Source: Lysobacterales bacterium (GTDB lineage Bacteria; Pseudomonadota; Gammaproteobacteria; Xanthomonadales; Xanthomonadaceae). From it: a stretch of 64,000 nt of DNA. Under the pieces are notes generated by a model. The model saw nothing but the letters and a program-made list of their open reading frames with translations. It did not search any database and was not told where the DNA came from. Positions 39,943 through 50,098 of this stretch are shown here, piece by piece; the first letter of the stretch is position 1, and each line of letters begins with the position of its first letter. The position numbers and the translations under genes were made by a program. The DNA lies in NCBI GenBank assembly GCA_020442465.1, contig JAGRJY010000086.1:42054-106053 (forward strand). Direction: 5' to 3'.

Positions 39943-41814
39943 ATGAAACTCGCCGCACCGTTCATCCAGCTTCCGTTGCTGTTCGACGCCGACGCCCTGT
40001 CTGCCGAAGTCCTCGCCATCGACGAATCCTGCTGGATGCCGCATCCGCAGGGCTTCCCCGGCAATTCGATGTTGCCGATGCTCGCGATCAACGGGGATCC
40101 CGCGGACGAGAGCTACCAGGGCCGCATGCTGCCGACGCCTTTCCTCGAACGTTGCCCCTACCTGCAGCAGGTGCTGGAATCGCTCGGTGCCACGCTCGGC
40201 CGCACCCGCCTGATGCGTCTGTCCGGCAATGCCGAGGTCACCCGTCACGCCGACCAGGGCTACTACTGGGCCGATCGCGTGCGCGTGCACGTACCCATCG
40301 TGACCCAGCCGACGGTGCGCTTCGAGTGCGACCAGGTCGAGGTCAACATGGCCCCCGGCGAGTGCTGGATCTTCGACACCTGGCGCCAGCACAGCGTGCA
40401 GAACGACAGCGAACGTTCGCGCATCCACCTCGTCGTCGACACCGTCGGCGGCGACCGGTTCTGGTCGCTGGTGGCGCATGGCCGCGACTATCGCCGGGAG
40501 CCTTTTGGCGCCCCCTGGCAGCCCGAGTCCATCGCCCCCTTGAGCGACGCCTCGCCACGACTGATGCTCGAGTCCGCGAACATCCCGACGGTGATGACAC
40601 CTTGGGAGGTCACCAGCCGAATCGGTTTTCTCATCGGCGAGGCACAGCCGCATCCCAATCTGCAGCCGATCCGGCAGGTGGCCGCGCGTTTCACCCGCCA
40701 CTGGCAAGCCCTGTGGGCGCAGTTCGGCGAACGCGAGGACGGCTGGCCCGAGTTTCGTCGCGCCATCGACCTGTTCATGCAGCAGATTCGCGAACTGGGC
40801 AGCCAGATCGTGCTGCGCAACGAACTGACGTTCGCCTCCACGATGTTCACCCTGGTCGCCAAGGTGGCGGTCACCCGTGTCGGCGAAACATCGTCGTCAG
40901 ACTCGGCAACACCGAGCGCCGCACCGTCGGCGGGCGCGCGGGTTCGCGGGCGCGACGCACAGTTCGAGCGACCGGTCATTGTCGTGTCGTCACCGCGCTC
41001 CGGCTCCACGATGCTGTTCGAGGCGATGATGCGGGCGCCATCGGCGCACACCATCGGCGCCGAGAGCCACGCGGTGATCGAGGGCATCGATGCACTGAGC
41101 CCCGCCCGCAATGGTCTGGGATCGAACCGGCTCACCGCAGCACAGGCCACGCCCGAGGTCGTTGCCGCACTGCGTGAGCGTTTCTTTGCCCAACTGCGCG
41201 ACCGCGACGGCCGAGCCCCGGGCGCTGCGCCGGTGCGCATGGTCGAGAAAACGCCGAAGAATTCGCTGCGCGTGCCGTTTCTGGCGGAAGTGTTTCCGGA
41301 GGCCGAATTCGTTTACCTGCACCGCGACACGCCGTCCGTGCTCGGCAGCATGATCGATGCGTGGGAGTCGGGGAAATTCCGCACCTACCCCAACCTGCCC
41401 GGCTGGCAGGGTACGCCCTGGTCGCTGCTGCTGACACCCGGCTGGGAACGGCTGATCGGCCGGCCGCTGGCCGAGATCGTGGCCGAACAGTGGTCGAGCG
41501 CGCTGCAACTCCTCGTTCAGGACCTTGCCGCGCTGCCCCCTGAACGCGTGCACGTGGTGCACTACGCCGACATCGTGGCACAGCCGAACGAAGTGATCGG
41601 CTCGCTGTGTCGCACGCTCGGACTCGGCTGGGACCAGAAGGTCGCCGACCTGCCGCTGTCGCGCTTCACCCTCAGCACGCCGAGCAAGGAGAAGTGGCGT
41701 CGTCACGAGGCCGTGCTGGCGCCACATCTGCATCGCCTGCGTTCGGTGATCGACGCCGTCGAGGCATTTGCCAACAGCGACCGGTTTGCGCTGGATTCGG
41801 CGCGCGCTGCCTGA
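39943..41814 (+). CDS. Fusion protein: aspartyl/asparaginyl beta-hydroxylase domain + sulfotransferase domain
   Basis: A 623-aa cytosolic protein of two enzymes. Residues about 30-170 form an AspH-like 2-oxoglutarate/Fe(II) dioxygenase: RHADQGYYW (His102, iron ligand), RVRVHVPIV, then GECWIFDTWRQHSVQN (His150, second iron ligand) and Arg160 (SRIHLVVD) for 2-oxoglutarate. Residues about 343-600 form a sulfotransferase: P-loop VVSSPRSGSTMLFEA for the 5'-phosphosulfate of PAPS, then EKTPKNSLRVPFLAEVFPEAEF and FVYLHRDTPSVLGSM, the 3'-phosphate loop. A helical region and a Ser/Ala linker (315-335) join them. It could hydroxylate a substrate and sulfate the new hydroxyl. Target unknown. The neighbouring cysJIH operon also draws on PAPS. 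Confidence 0.85.
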   Translation: MKLAAPFIQLPLLFDADALSAEVLAIDESCWMPHPQGFPGNSMLPMLAINGDPADESYQGRMLPTPFLERCPYLQQVLESLGATLGRTRLMRLSGNAEVTRHADQGYYWADRVRVHVPIVTQPTVRFECDQVEVNMAPGECWIFDTWRQHSVQNDSERSRIHLVVDTVGGDRFWSLVAHGRDYRREPFGAPWQPESIAPLSDASPRLMLESANIPTVMTPWEVTSRIGFLIGEAQPHPNLQPIRQVAARFTRHWQALWAQFGEREDGWPEFRRAIDLFMQQIRELGSQIVLRNELTFASTMFTLVAKVAVTRVGETSSSDSATPSAAPSAGARVRGRDAQFERPVIVVSSPRSGSTMLFEAMMRAPSAHTIGAESHAVIEGIDALSPARNGLGSNRLTAAQATPEVVAALRERFFAQLRDRDGRAPGAAPVRMVEKTPKNSLRVPFLAEVFPEAEFVYLHRDTPSVLGSMIDAWESGKFRTYPNLPGWQGTPWSLLLTPGWERLIGRPLAEIVAEQWSSALQLLVQDLAALPPERVHVVHYADIVAQPNEVIGSLCRTLGLGWDQKVADLPLSRFTLSTPSKEKWRRHEAVLAPHLHRLRSVIDAVEAFANSDRFALDSARAA

Positions 41815-41980
41815 GCGTTGAGCGGTCGCAGGCTGCGGTGCTTTGGGCTCGACGCGGGCACGTCGCACTGCTAAGCCGGGCGCCTGACCCGCTCGCCCCG
41901 CACCGCAGTGGACTCCATCAAGAGGGGTGCTTGGTCACAGCCAGACCAGGCCCGCACCGGCGAGCGCCAGCTCGGCGGAT

Positions 41981-42721
41981 TCAGGCCTCGAGGTGTATTC
42001 CGCATTCGCGCACCAGACCACCGAAACGGGTGTCCTGCTCGCGCATGCCGGGCTGCCAACGCGTCGTGCTGTGGGTGTCGCCGATCGAGACGTAGCCTTC
42101 GTCCCATAGCGGGTGATAAGGCAACCCATGGCGGGCGAGGTAGCGGCCGACATCGTAGTCGCGCCAGTCGGCGATCGGATGCACCTTCCAGTGCCCGTTG
42201 CGGTATTCGGCTATCGGTGTGCGCTCGCGCGTGTCGGACTGGCTGCGACGCAAGCCGCTGAACCAGGTCCCGGCTCCAAGCTCGCGCAGCGCGCGCTGCA
42301 TCGGTTCGACCTTGCGCAGCTGGTTGTAGCGCTCGATGCCCTCGACGCCCTGCTCCCACAGCCGTCCTTCGCGCGCCTCCATCCAGGCAGTGGACCGTGG
42401 TGACTGGTATATCCGCAGGTTGAGGTCCAGCTGCGCGACCAGCCGGTCGACGAAGGCGTAGGTCTCGGGAAACAGGTATCCGGTGTCGATCAGGATCACC
42501 GGCAGGTCCGGGCGGATCCGCGTCGCCATATGCAGCAGCACGGCGGACTGGGCGCCGAAACTGCTCGACAGCACATGTGCACCCGGCAGCTGCGCCAGCG
42601 CCCACTCGATGCGCGCCTCGGGTGACATCCGTTCCAGCCAGCGCGCACAGTCGCTGCCCGGCCCCACCTCGACACCGGCGTCGTCGAGCGCATGCGAACG
42701 AAGATCGGCGCAGTCCATCAC
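41981..42721 (-). CDS. cysH: Phosphoadenylylsulfate (PAPS) reductase
   Basis: A 246-aa thioredoxin-dependent enzyme that reduces PAPS to sulfite. The PP-loop [16 protein letters not shown] and [13 protein letters not shown] bind the nucleotide, and the catalytic cysteine sits in the conserved C-terminal ECGIH. The extra cysteine pairs of APS reductases (CCxxRK and CxxC) are missing, so PAPS rather than APS is the likely substrate. The start overlaps the cysI stop (ATGA). Last gene of cysJ-cysI-cysH. Confidence 0.95.
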   Translation of the reverse strand: MMDCADLRSHALDDAGVEVGPGSDCARWLERMSPEARIEWALAQLPGAHVLSSSFGAQSAVLLHMATRIRPDLPVILIDTGYLFPETYAFVDRLVAQLDLNLRIYQSPRSTAWMEAREGRLWEQGVEGIERYNQLRKVEPMQRALRELGAGTWFSGLRRSQSDTRERTPIAEYRNGHWKVHPIADWRDYDVGRYLARHGLPYHPLWDEGYVSIGDTHSTTRWQPGMREQDTRFGGLVRECGIHLEA

Positions 42722-44400
42722 GCCACCAGCCTGACCGCGATCTGGCGCGGATTGGCCGCGACCAGGCCACTGCGGATCAAGTAATCGCCAAAGCCTTCCT
42801 GACCCGAACGCTCGGCAGCGAAGCGCGCGAACAGCGGGTCCAGCGCTTCGATGATTTCGGCTTCACCGACATTCTCGCGGAACAGCGTGTTCAGCCTCTG
42901 GCCGCGGTGATCGGCACCGAGCATCAGGTTGTAGCGACCGGGCGCCTTGCCGACCAGGGCGATCTCGCCCAGATAAGGCCTGGAGCAGCCGTTCGGGCAA
43001 CCGGACAGGCGCAGGAGCATAGGCACCTCGGTCAACCCGTGGTGCGCCAGCAAGGGCTCGATGCGGGCGACGAAATCGGGCAGATAGCGCTCGGCCTCGG
43101 CCATCGCCAGCCCGCAGGTCGGCAGTGCGACGCAGGCCAACGCGTTCAGCGCCAGCGCGCTGCGCCCCACCCCGCGGTCGAGGCCGTGGCGGGCGACCAA
43201 CAAGTCGATGCGACGGCGCTGGCTGGCGGGCACGTCGGCGATGATCACGTTCTGGTTGGCGGTCAGGCGGAAGTGGCCGCGGTGCACGCGGGCGATCTCA
43301 CGCATCCCGGTGAGCCGACTCGCCTCGGCGCTGTCGGCGAGCCGGCCGGCGGGCACGGGTAGCGTCAGATGGGCGCGCCCGTCCTCGCCCTCGATCCAAC
43401 CGAATCGGTCACCACTGTGCTCGAACACGAACGGCCGTGCCGGCCCAAGCGCGAAACCGGCGCGGCGTTCGACCTCGGACTTGAACCAGTCGATGCCTCG
43501 ATCGTCGATGGTGTACTTCAGCCGTGCACGCTTGCGCACCGCACGGTTGCCGAAGTCACGCTGCGCAGTGACGACCGCCTCGGCCACGGACAAGACCTGC
43601 TCGCGGGTGGCGAACCCGATCACCTGGGCGAGCAAGGGGTAGGTCTCGGCATCGCCGTGCGTGCTGCCCATGCCGCCACCCACGCTGACGTTGTAGCCGA
43701 CGACTTCACCGCCTTCGATGATCGCGATGAAGCCAAGGTCGTGGGCGAAGACGTCGACGTCGTTGATCGGCGGAATCGCGAAAGCGGTCTTGAACTTGCG
43801 CGGCAGGTAGTGGGTGCCGTAGATCGGCTCGTCCTCCCCGCCGGCGATGCGCTCCTCGTCGAGCCAGATCTCGTAGTAGGCGCGGGTGTTCGGCAGCAGG
43901 TGCTCGGACAACGCAGCCGCATCCGCGTGCGCCGTCGCATACGCCGAAGACACCTGCGGATTGGCGCCGACCATCACATTGCGATTCACGTCGCCGCAGG
44001 CTGCCAGAGTGTCGATCACCGCTGCATTGATCGCCTGCATGGTCGACTTCAGTTCGCGCTTCACCACGCCGTGAAACTGGAACGCCTGCCGGGTGGTGAT
44101 GCGCAGGCTTCGATTGGCGAATCGGGTGGCGATCGCGTCAAGCTTCAGCCACTGCTGTGGGCTGACGATGCCGCCCGGTGTGCGGGTGCGGATCATGAAG
44201 CTGTAGGCCGGCTCCAGCTTCTGCAGGCGACGCTCCTCGCGGATATCGCGATGATCCTGCTGATAGCTGCCGTGAAACTTGATCAGCACCTGATCGGACT
44301 CGGCCAGCGCGCCGGTGGCTTGGTCGGCCAGCCCTTCGAGCAGGGTCCCGCGCAGCGCGCGACTCTGCGCCTTGATGTCTTCGACCGAGATGGCGCTCAT
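42718..44400 (-). CDS. cysI: Sulfite reductase (NADPH) hemoprotein beta subunit
   Basis: A 560-aa siroheme/4Fe-4S protein that reduces sulfite to sulfide with six electrons. The cluster cysteines are in [13 protein letters not shown] and [17 protein letters not shown] (the C-x5-C...C-x3-C pattern). The ferredoxin-like repeats ([34 protein letters not shown]) are complete. It overlaps cysJ by one base and cysH by four, so the three subunits are translated together. Confidence 0.96.
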   Translation of the reverse strand: MSAISVEDIKAQSRALRGTLLEGLADQATGALAESDQVLIKFHGSYQQDHRDIREERRLQKLEPAYSFMIRTRTPGGIVSPQQWLKLDAIATRFANRSLRITTRQAFQFHGVVKRELKSTMQAINAAVIDTLAACGDVNRNVMVGANPQVSSAYATAHADAAALSEHLLPNTRAYYEIWLDEERIAGGEDEPIYGTHYLPRKFKTAFAIPPINDVDVFAHDLGFIAIIEGGEVVGYNVSVGGGMGSTHGDAETYPLLAQVIGFATREQVLSVAEAVVTAQRDFGNRAVRKRARLKYTIDDRGIDWFKSEVERRAGFALGPARPFVFEHSGDRFGWIEGEDGRAHLTLPVPAGRLADSAEASRLTGMREIARVHRGHFRLTANQNVIIADVPASQRRRIDLLVARHGLDRGVGRSALALNALACVALPTCGLAMAEAERYLPDFVARIEPLLAHHGLTEVPMLLRLSGCPNGCSRPYLGEIALVGKAPGRYNLMLGADHRGQRLNTLFRENVGEAEIIEALDPLFARFAAERSGQEGFGDYLIRSGLVAANPRQIAVRLVA

Positions 44401-46229
44401 CAGTACACGTCCCTGCTGTAGCGTCCCTGCTGCTGCAGCGCACGGAGTTGCTGTTCTGCCGTTTCCCCGTCGATAGCGGGCCGGTCGCGCAGGACGTCAC
44501 ACAGCGCAGCGTGAACAGCCTGGCCCATGGCGATGCTGCCGCAGACGTACACGTGGGCCCCCTCGTCGATCCACGCCCGCAAGCGCGCCGACTGCTCGCG
44601 AACGCGCTGCTGCACGTAGACCTTGTCGATCTGATCGCGCGAGAACGCGAGGTCGATGCGATCGAGCTGGCCCTGCTTGCGCGCCTTCAGCCACTCGGCC
44701 TGGTAGAGGAAATCGCTGGCGAACCGCTGCGCGCCGAACAGCAGCCAGGCGCGGCCTTTGGCACCCTGGGCGATGCGTTCCTGCAGGAACCCGCGAAAAG
44801 GCGCTATGCCCGTGCCGGCGCCGATCATGATGATCGGCGCATCCGGGTCGTCCGGCAGGCGGAAGTGCTCGTTCGGCTGGACGAATGCGCGCACCGTGCC
44901 TTCCTCTCCGAGATCGGCCAGCGGACCGGAGGCGGTTCCGCGGTGCCCGATGCCGTCGAGACGATACTGCACGTGATCGACGGTCAGATGCACCTCGTCG
45001 CCCACTTCACGCGAACTCGATGCAATCGAGTAGAGGCGCGGCGTCAGCGGTCGCAGTGCACGCACAAGCGCCTCGGGCGTCCACGCGCGGCGATGGCGGC
45101 GCAGCGCGATCGGCACACTGGTGGCGGCCAGCCATGGTGCGATGCGCGACGGCTCGGCCAGCACCTCGCGCAACGCGGCGTGCCTGTCGTCTTCGGCCAG
45201 GGCCGCCAGCAGCGATTTGCCGGGGCGAATGGCCTCGCGGTACTCGGCCAGCCAGCTCTCGATGGCGCGCTGCTGGCCATCCAGTTCAACCATGGCGCCG
45301 CGGGTCAGGCCCGCCGCGGCGAGCACGTCGTCCACCACGGCATCGGGTTGACGTGGCCAGATGCCCAGCGCGTCGCCCGGCTCGTAGCGCAAGCCACTGG
45401 CCGCGAGATCGAATTCCAGATGGCGAACGTCCTTTTCGCTGTGCCGCCCGACGATGCGCTGCTGGGCAAGCAGGGTCAGCGAGGCGGGGTGATCGCGATC
45501 GACAGCGGGCGGCGAAGGCGCACGCCGCAGCGGCGTCACGCTGGCGCGCGGCAGATCCGTCGATGGCTGCAGCGCCTTGATCCGTGCGGTGAGATCGTTC
45601 CGCCACGGCGCTGCCACGGCTTCGATATCGACATCGACTTCGGTGCAGGCGTGCAGACGCTCGGCACCTAGCTCCGCGAGGCGCGCATCCAGCCGGTGGC
45701 CGACCGCGCAGAACTGCGGATAGCTCGAATCGCCGAGCGCGAGCACTGCAAACTTCAGCCCCGCGAGGTTCGGCGCGCGACGGCCGTCGAGAAATTCGAA
45801 CAGGCCGAAGGAATCCTCAGGCGGATCGCCCTCGCCCTGTGTGCTGATGACCACGCCGAGCAGCTTCTCGTCCTTCAGCTCTCTCAGCGGATAGGCATCG
45901 GCACGCAGCACCCGCGCGCGCAGCCCTGCGGACTCGATCTGCGCAGCCCACTGCTCGGCCACCCGTTTGGCGTTGCCGGTCTGGCTGCCGTACACAATCG
46001 TCAAACTGGGCGCGACGCGCGACTCGGCGACCGGCTCCGGCTCCACGTCGGCCGGCAAGTCGGTGCGGTGCGGCGTCTCCCGCGCGACCGGCCCGCGCGT
46101 GTGCGCCAGCCCCGCCAGATAGCCGGACATCCACCACAACGCGGGGGCATCGACGCCGGCGACGGCGCGCGCCAGGGCCTCGGCGTTCTCGGGGGGCAGC
46201 AGGTCGGGCAGGCGCGGCAAGGCTGACAT
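44400..46229 (-). CDS. cysJ: Sulfite reductase (NADPH) flavoprotein alpha subunit
   Basis: A 609-aa diflavin reductase that feeds electrons from NADPH to CysI. N-terminal flavodoxin domain ([17 protein letters not shown] for FMN phosphate; [12 protein letters not shown]), then a FAD domain (RLYSIASS, the RxYS motif) and a NADP domain ([35 protein letters not shown]), ending YSRDVY as in E. coli. Opens the cysJIH operon. The 205 bases upstream would carry CysB sites, but none is obvious by eye. Confidence 0.96.
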   Translation of the reverse strand: MSALPRLPDLLPPENAEALARAVAGVDAPALWWMSGYLAGLAHTRGPVARETPHRTDLPADVEPEPVAESRVAPSLTIVYGSQTGNAKRVAEQWAAQIESAGLRARVLRADAYPLRELKDEKLLGVVISTQGEGDPPEDSFGLFEFLDGRRAPNLAGLKFAVLALGDSSYPQFCAVGHRLDARLAELGAERLHACTEVDVDIEAVAAPWRNDLTARIKALQPSTDLPRASVTPLRRAPSPPAVDRDHPASLTLLAQQRIVGRHSEKDVRHLEFDLAASGLRYEPGDALGIWPRQPDAVVDDVLAAAGLTRGAMVELDGQQRAIESWLAEYREAIRPGKSLLAALAEDDRHAALREVLAEPSRIAPWLAATSVPIALRRHRRAWTPEALVRALRPLTPRLYSIASSSREVGDEVHLTVDHVQYRLDGIGHRGTASGPLADLGEEGTVRAFVQPNEHFRLPDDPDAPIIMIGAGTGIAPFRGFLQERIAQGAKGRAWLLFGAQRFASDFLYQAEWLKARKQGQLDRIDLAFSRDQIDKVYVQQRVREQSARLRAWIDEGAHVYVCGSIAMGQAVHAALCDVLRDRPAIDGETAEQQLRALQQQGRYSRDVY

Positions 46230-46434
46230 GCGCGGCTCTCTTCGAAGATGAGCTGCACCATAGGGCGCCGGTCGAACCCGGCGAAAGGAAGGCTGGTTAT
46301 GGGCTCATGCCCGTGGCCGACCCTGCGCCGTCGGCGCAGCGACTCCCGACGGACCGAGATCCGGCCCTGCCACCCCTGCTACGGGAGAAGGACCACTGGG
46401 GAAGGAATCCTCGGGCCGCATGGCTCTGCCAAGA

Positions 46435-48288
46435 TCATTCGGGCAGCCACTCGAACAGGCGTCCCTGTGCGCCCTGCGCGGAACCGGCCCTGTTCGATCC
46501 GGACACCACGAACAGGCGCCCTTCCAGCTCGGCGCCATCGGTGCCATGCACGGGGACGGGCAGGTCGGGGCCGAGTGCCCAGGACTGTTCGCCGATTCCG
46601 ATCGCCTCGGAGCTCGGTTCGATGTACAGCCCGAGGTCGATGACCTCGCCACCTGCGACCATGATGTGGCGGTCGTTCGCCGCGGCGGCAAACCCGCCGC
46701 GAAAGCGGTTGAGCGGCGGGCCTTCACGCCAGGTTTCACTGACGGGATCGTAAATGGCCACGCGCTTGGTCTCGGGCGCGCGACCGCCAATCAGCCAGAG
46801 CTCGTCCTGAAACGCGACCAGCTGCGAATGGTCGCGCTCGAGCGGAGCCAGACGACCGATCAGCCGCACGGCCTGTTGCCTCGGGTCGAACTCCTGCAAG
46901 CGTCCGTCGTTGAGAGCGATGTAGGCGCGACCATGCAGCACTGCGGCATGGGTGCCGAAATGGAAGCCGATTTCGGGCACGGGTTCCCACTGCTGCTCCG
47001 CCAGCAGGAAGCGCTGCGCGCTGAATTGCTGGTCGCCGCCGCCCAGTGCAGCTCCACCGCTGGCGTAGATGGCATCTCCGATCGCAAACGCAGTGAGATG
47101 ATCGCGGCCGCCGGGCAGCTCAGGCAGCTCACTCCAATGATCGGACGAGGCGTCGTACACGCGAAAAGCACGCGGATTGCCGAAGCCACCCGTCGCGTAG
47201 AGCTTGCCCTGCGCCGCGGTGGCGGCAAGCTCCGACTGGAACGGCGGCGTCATCCGCTGCCGCTCGACCCAACGCGGCGAGCCCGCAGGCACCTCAGTGA
47301 TGCTGCGACACGGCGAGCCCGCCAGGGTCGTCAGCCGGCGAACCGGCCGTTGGGCCGACCCGAAACGATCGAGCGTCGAAGCGTAGCTGAGCTGCGCCTG
47401 GTCGCAGTCGGAAAACTCGATGCGCAGCGTGCCCCAGCTGCGCAGCACGACGTCGCCGGCGTCGAAGGCAGCGCCGAACCGCGCGCCGCCGCCGATCAGG
47501 GCGTCGGTCACCTCGAATGCGCCGTCACGCAGCGGCCCTTGGCCGATCAACCAGGCCTGTTCGCCGTCCGGGTCGAAGGTGAACCAGAACACCAGGGCCT
47601 GCTCGTCGTCAAGCTCTTCGAGCAACCAGCCTTCGCCGGAGCGCTGCGGCTGGTACCAGGCGCCGCTGCGGCTGTCGAGCCCTGCGAGCGAGCGCGCCCC
47701 CGCGGCACCGAGCGCACGCTGGCCGCCGCAGTCGATTTCCTTCAGACGCGACAGGCGCTGCACCGGGTAGCTGCCCGATCCCCAGCCTTCGGGCCCCTGC
47801 CATCGCAACGTGGCCTGATCACAGTCGGCGAACTCGATTTCGAGCGTGCCCCACGCTTCATACGAGACCTGGGCCGGATCGAACGCGTCACCGAATCGCG
47901 CGCCCGTCGGGCGCAACACGGCGTCGAAGCGCAATACCGCGCCGTCCACGTGGCCTTCGGACGCCAGCAGCCAGGCCTGGCTGCCGGCCGCGCCGACCGG
48001 CGGATAGGTGAACCAGATGGCCAACGCACGTCCGTCTTCCAGGTATTCGAGCACCACGCCCTCACCGCTGCGCTGCGGGCTGAACCACGCCCCGCTGGCC
48101 CAGGGACCCGCCCAGAACGCGTTCGGGTCGCCGGGCACGCGCGATGCATCGAGGATGGCATCCGGACGCAGCGTCGCCTCGATGGATTTCGTTTCCGCGC
48201 GCGAGGTCGGGCCAAGGTCATGCACGCAGGCCCACAGGGCGGTGACCCACCCGATGCCGAGCAGTGCTCCGAAGCCCCATTTGCGCAT
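46435..48288 (-). CDS. Exported kelch-propeller protein with two N-terminal GxWxxPQRSGEG repeats
   Basis: A 617-aa protein with an N-terminal export segment (FGALLGIGWVTALWACV; the Cys may not be a good lipobox). Two tandem units of about 125 residues (64-190 and 207-325) share SGAWxxPQRSGEGxxLE, ALxxWFTxxP, GARFGxAFD, WGTLxIEFxDCDQAxL. The rest (about 340-617) is a kelch/galactose-oxidase-like beta-propeller (YATGGFG, LTAFAIGDAIYASGGAALGG, LIGGRAP, MVAGGEVI). The GEG repeat is common in secreted proteins of this bacterial group, but its function is not known. Its tail faces the cysJ start, about 205 bases apart. The start at 48288 is chosen because the hydrophobic segment follows directly. 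Confidence 0.8.
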   Translation of the reverse strand: MRKWGFGALLGIGWVTALWACVHDLGPTSRAETKSIEATLRPDAILDASRVPGDPNAFWAGPWASGAWFSPQRSGEGVVLEYLEDGRALAIWFTYPPVGAAGSQAWLLASEGHVDGAVLRFDAVLRPTGARFGDAFDPAQVSYEAWGTLEIEFADCDQATLRWQGPEGWGSGSYPVQRLSRLKEIDCGGQRALGAAGARSLAGLDSRSGAWYQPQRSGEGWLLEELDDEQALVFWFTFDPDGEQAWLIGQGPLRDGAFEVTDALIGGGARFGAAFDAGDVVLRSWGTLRIEFSDCDQAQLSYASTLDRFGSAQRPVRRLTTLAGSPCRSITEVPAGSPRWVERQRMTPPFQSELAATAAQGKLYATGGFGNPRAFRVYDASSDHWSELPELPGGRDHLTAFAIGDAIYASGGAALGGGDQQFSAQRFLLAEQQWEPVPEIGFHFGTHAAVLHGRAYIALNDGRLQEFDPRQQAVRLIGRLAPLERDHSQLVAFQDELWLIGGRAPETKRVAIYDPVSETWREGPPLNRFRGGFAAAANDRHIMVAGGEVIDLGLYIEPSSEAIGIGEQSWALGPDLPVPVHGTDGAELEGRLFVVSGSNRAGSAQGAQGRLFEWLPE

Positions 48289-48356
48289 GTGGCCCGCTCC
48301 AGGCTGCATCCACCGGAGAATACACGAAACCCTTCGTATTTCTCTGCGCTCGTATT

Positions 48357-48382
48357 TATCGCTTTATCCGCACAAAGAGATA
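48357..48382. promoter_or_regulatory. Candidate operator dyad upstream of metF
   Basis: TATCgCTTT (48357-48365) and AAAGaGATA (48374-48382) are inverted copies (8 of 9 pairs) across an 8-base spacer, 31 bases before the metF ATG. The shape is that of an operator for a sulfur-metabolism repressor (SahR- or MetR-type). Which one binds is not known. Confidence 0.45.
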
Positions 48383-48412
48383 GAATCGAGCCTGGCCTAC
48401 CGGATCTTCTGG

Positions 48413-49312
48413 ATGCGTTCGATCAGTTTCGAGTTCTTTCCACCCAAGACCGACGAGCAGCGCGCCCAGCTCGACGTGACCGCGGCGGCGTTGCGCGCCC
48501 GCCGCCCGGAATACGTGTCGGTGACGTTTGGCGCGGGCGGATCCACCTTGAGCTACACCCCCGACACGGTTCGTCGACTGTCGGAGGATTACGGATTCGA
48601 AGCCGTGCCGCACCTTTCCTGCATGGGCGGACGCAAACGCGAAATCGCTGCCCTACTCGATCTGTACCGGGACCTTGGCTGCCGTCGTGTCGTCGCGCTG
48701 CGCGGCGATCTGCCCTCGGGCATGGCGACCTATGGCGACTTCCGCTTCGCCTCCGACCTGGTGCGTTTCATCCGCGCCGAAACCGGCGACCATTTCCGCA
48801 TCGAAGTCGCCGGCTATCCGGAAGTGCACCCGCAGGCCGACAACGCCGAACGTGATCTCGATGCCCTGGCCGAGAAGGTGGCCGCGGGTGCGGACGGGGT
48901 GATCACGCAGTACTTCTTCAACGCCGACGCCTACTTCTGCTTCGTCGAGGACGCGCGTGCGCGCGGCGTGGCCTGCCCGATTCTTCCGGGCATCATGCCG
49001 ATCACCAACTACTCGCAACTCAAGCGCTTTTCCGACATGTGCGGTGCCGAGATTCCGCGCTGGATCAGCCGCCGTCTGCAGGGCATGGGTGACGACCGCG
49101 CGCGCATCCGCGCGTTCGGACAGCAGGTGGTGGCCGACCTGTGCAGCCGCTTGCTGCGGGAAGGCGCGCCGGGGCTGCACGTGTACACGCTCAATCGCGC
49201 ACGTCCGACCCTGGCGTTGCTCGACGCACTGGCCGATGCGGGTCACGATCTCGAAGCTCGCTCCACGCGTGGGCTCGGCGTAGCGGACGCCGCGGAACTG
49301 AGCGCAGCCTGA
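48413..49312 (+). CDS. metF: 5,10-methylenetetrahydrofolate reductase
   Basis: A 299-aa flavoprotein that makes 5-methyl-THF for methionine synthesis. The family signature SFEFFPPKTDEQ opens the protein, followed by VSVTFGAGGST, VPHLSCMGG, ALRGDLPSG and ITQYFFNADAYF (the flavin/folate barrel), ending with LHVYTLNRARPTL. The ATG at 48413 gives the family length (about 296 in E. coli). Starts further upstream only add residues without similarity. A dyad precedes it. Confidence 0.96.
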   Translation: MRSISFEFFPPKTDEQRAQLDVTAAALRARRPEYVSVTFGAGGSTLSYTPDTVRRLSEDYGFEAVPHLSCMGGRKREIAALLDLYRDLGCRRVVALRGDLPSGMATYGDFRFASDLVRFIRAETGDHFRIEVAGYPEVHPQADNAERDLDALAEKVAAGADGVITQYFFNADAYFCFVEDARARGVACPILPGIMPITNYSQLKRFSDMCGAEIPRWISRRLQGMGDDRARIRAFGQQVVADLCSRLLREGAPGLHVYTLNRARPTLALLDALADAGHDLEARSTRGLGVADAAELSAA

Positions 49313-49366
49313 CGCCAGCGCGCGTCGGGTGTCTCGCCGCCGGCCATCCTTTGCGAGAATGCCGGC

Positions 49367-49978
49367 ATGCGCATCTCGACGGTACTGCTGTGCCTGCTGC
49401 TCGCCCACTTCGCCGCGCCGGCCTCGGCCGAGACATGGGTGTATCGCTGCGAGGACATCAAGGGCCGCACCATCTTCAGCGACAAGCCCTGCCACGCCAT
49501 CGACGCGCTGCCGCTGCCGTCAGCGAACGACCCGCCGCCGCGCGCCGTCCCGCCCGGCTCGACACCCTCTGCGACGACGCCAGCTGAGGAGATGTTCGAC
49601 CCCGCGGTGATGCCACGTCCGGTGGAAACCGACGGCTGTGCAGGCCCCGACCCCGGTCGGCTGGCGCTCGCGCTGGCTGAGGCACTGGCCGCGGCCGACA
49701 CCAACCGGGTCGCTGCGATGTTCCATTGGCAGGGGGCACGACGCGGCACCGCCAACCAGGTTTTCCGCCAGATCGGATACTGGATCACCCAGGCTCCCTT
49801 GCATGCCATCGTGGTACGCAGCGAGCACGCCGACGACTGGTTGTTTGCGGGACTGCCGCCACCCCCGCCCGGCCAGGAGGCGTTGCCGGACATCGAACTG
49901 GTCGACAACAACGAGCAAAGCCTGGCCCGCCTGGGTTTGATTCGCAACGCCGGCTGCGTTTGGCTCCTGCCCTATTGA
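49367..49978 (+). CDS. Exported protein of unknown function (DUF4124-like N-terminus)
   Basis: A 203-aa protein with a clear signal peptide (MRISTVLLCLLLAHFAAPASA, cut after ASA). The mature N-terminus WVYRCEDIKGRTIFSDKPC resembles the DUF4124 unit found in many periplasmic proteins (YxCxDxxGxxxxSDxPC). A proline-rich linker and a globular C-terminal part (LALALAEALAAADTNRVAAMF...) follow. I do not recognise a catalytic motif. It lies 54 bases after metF, ahead of ilvE. Confidence 0.7.
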   Translation: MRISTVLLCLLLAHFAAPASAETWVYRCEDIKGRTIFSDKPCHAIDALPLPSANDPPPRAVPPGSTPSATTPAEEMFDPAVMPRPVETDGCAGPDPGRLALALAEALAAADTNRVAAMFHWQGARRGTANQVFRQIGYWITQAPLHAIVVRSEHADDWLFAGLPPPPPGQEALPDIELVDNNEQSLARLGLIRNAGCVWLLPY

Positions 49979-50098
49979 ATGATCCCCCCGGGCGTCGCGG
50001 CGGGGCACACGCGACGACGTGGGCACGACCCGATCATGCTGCTTCTTGCCGCCATCGAAAGGCTCGCGCATGATCGCTGCAGGCAAACGGAGATCGGC

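Noticed and set aside
48310..48412. SAM or SAH riboswitch upstream of metF
   Set aside because: The leader is only about 100 bases and lacks the conserved riboswitch helices. A simple dyad explains the symmetry better.
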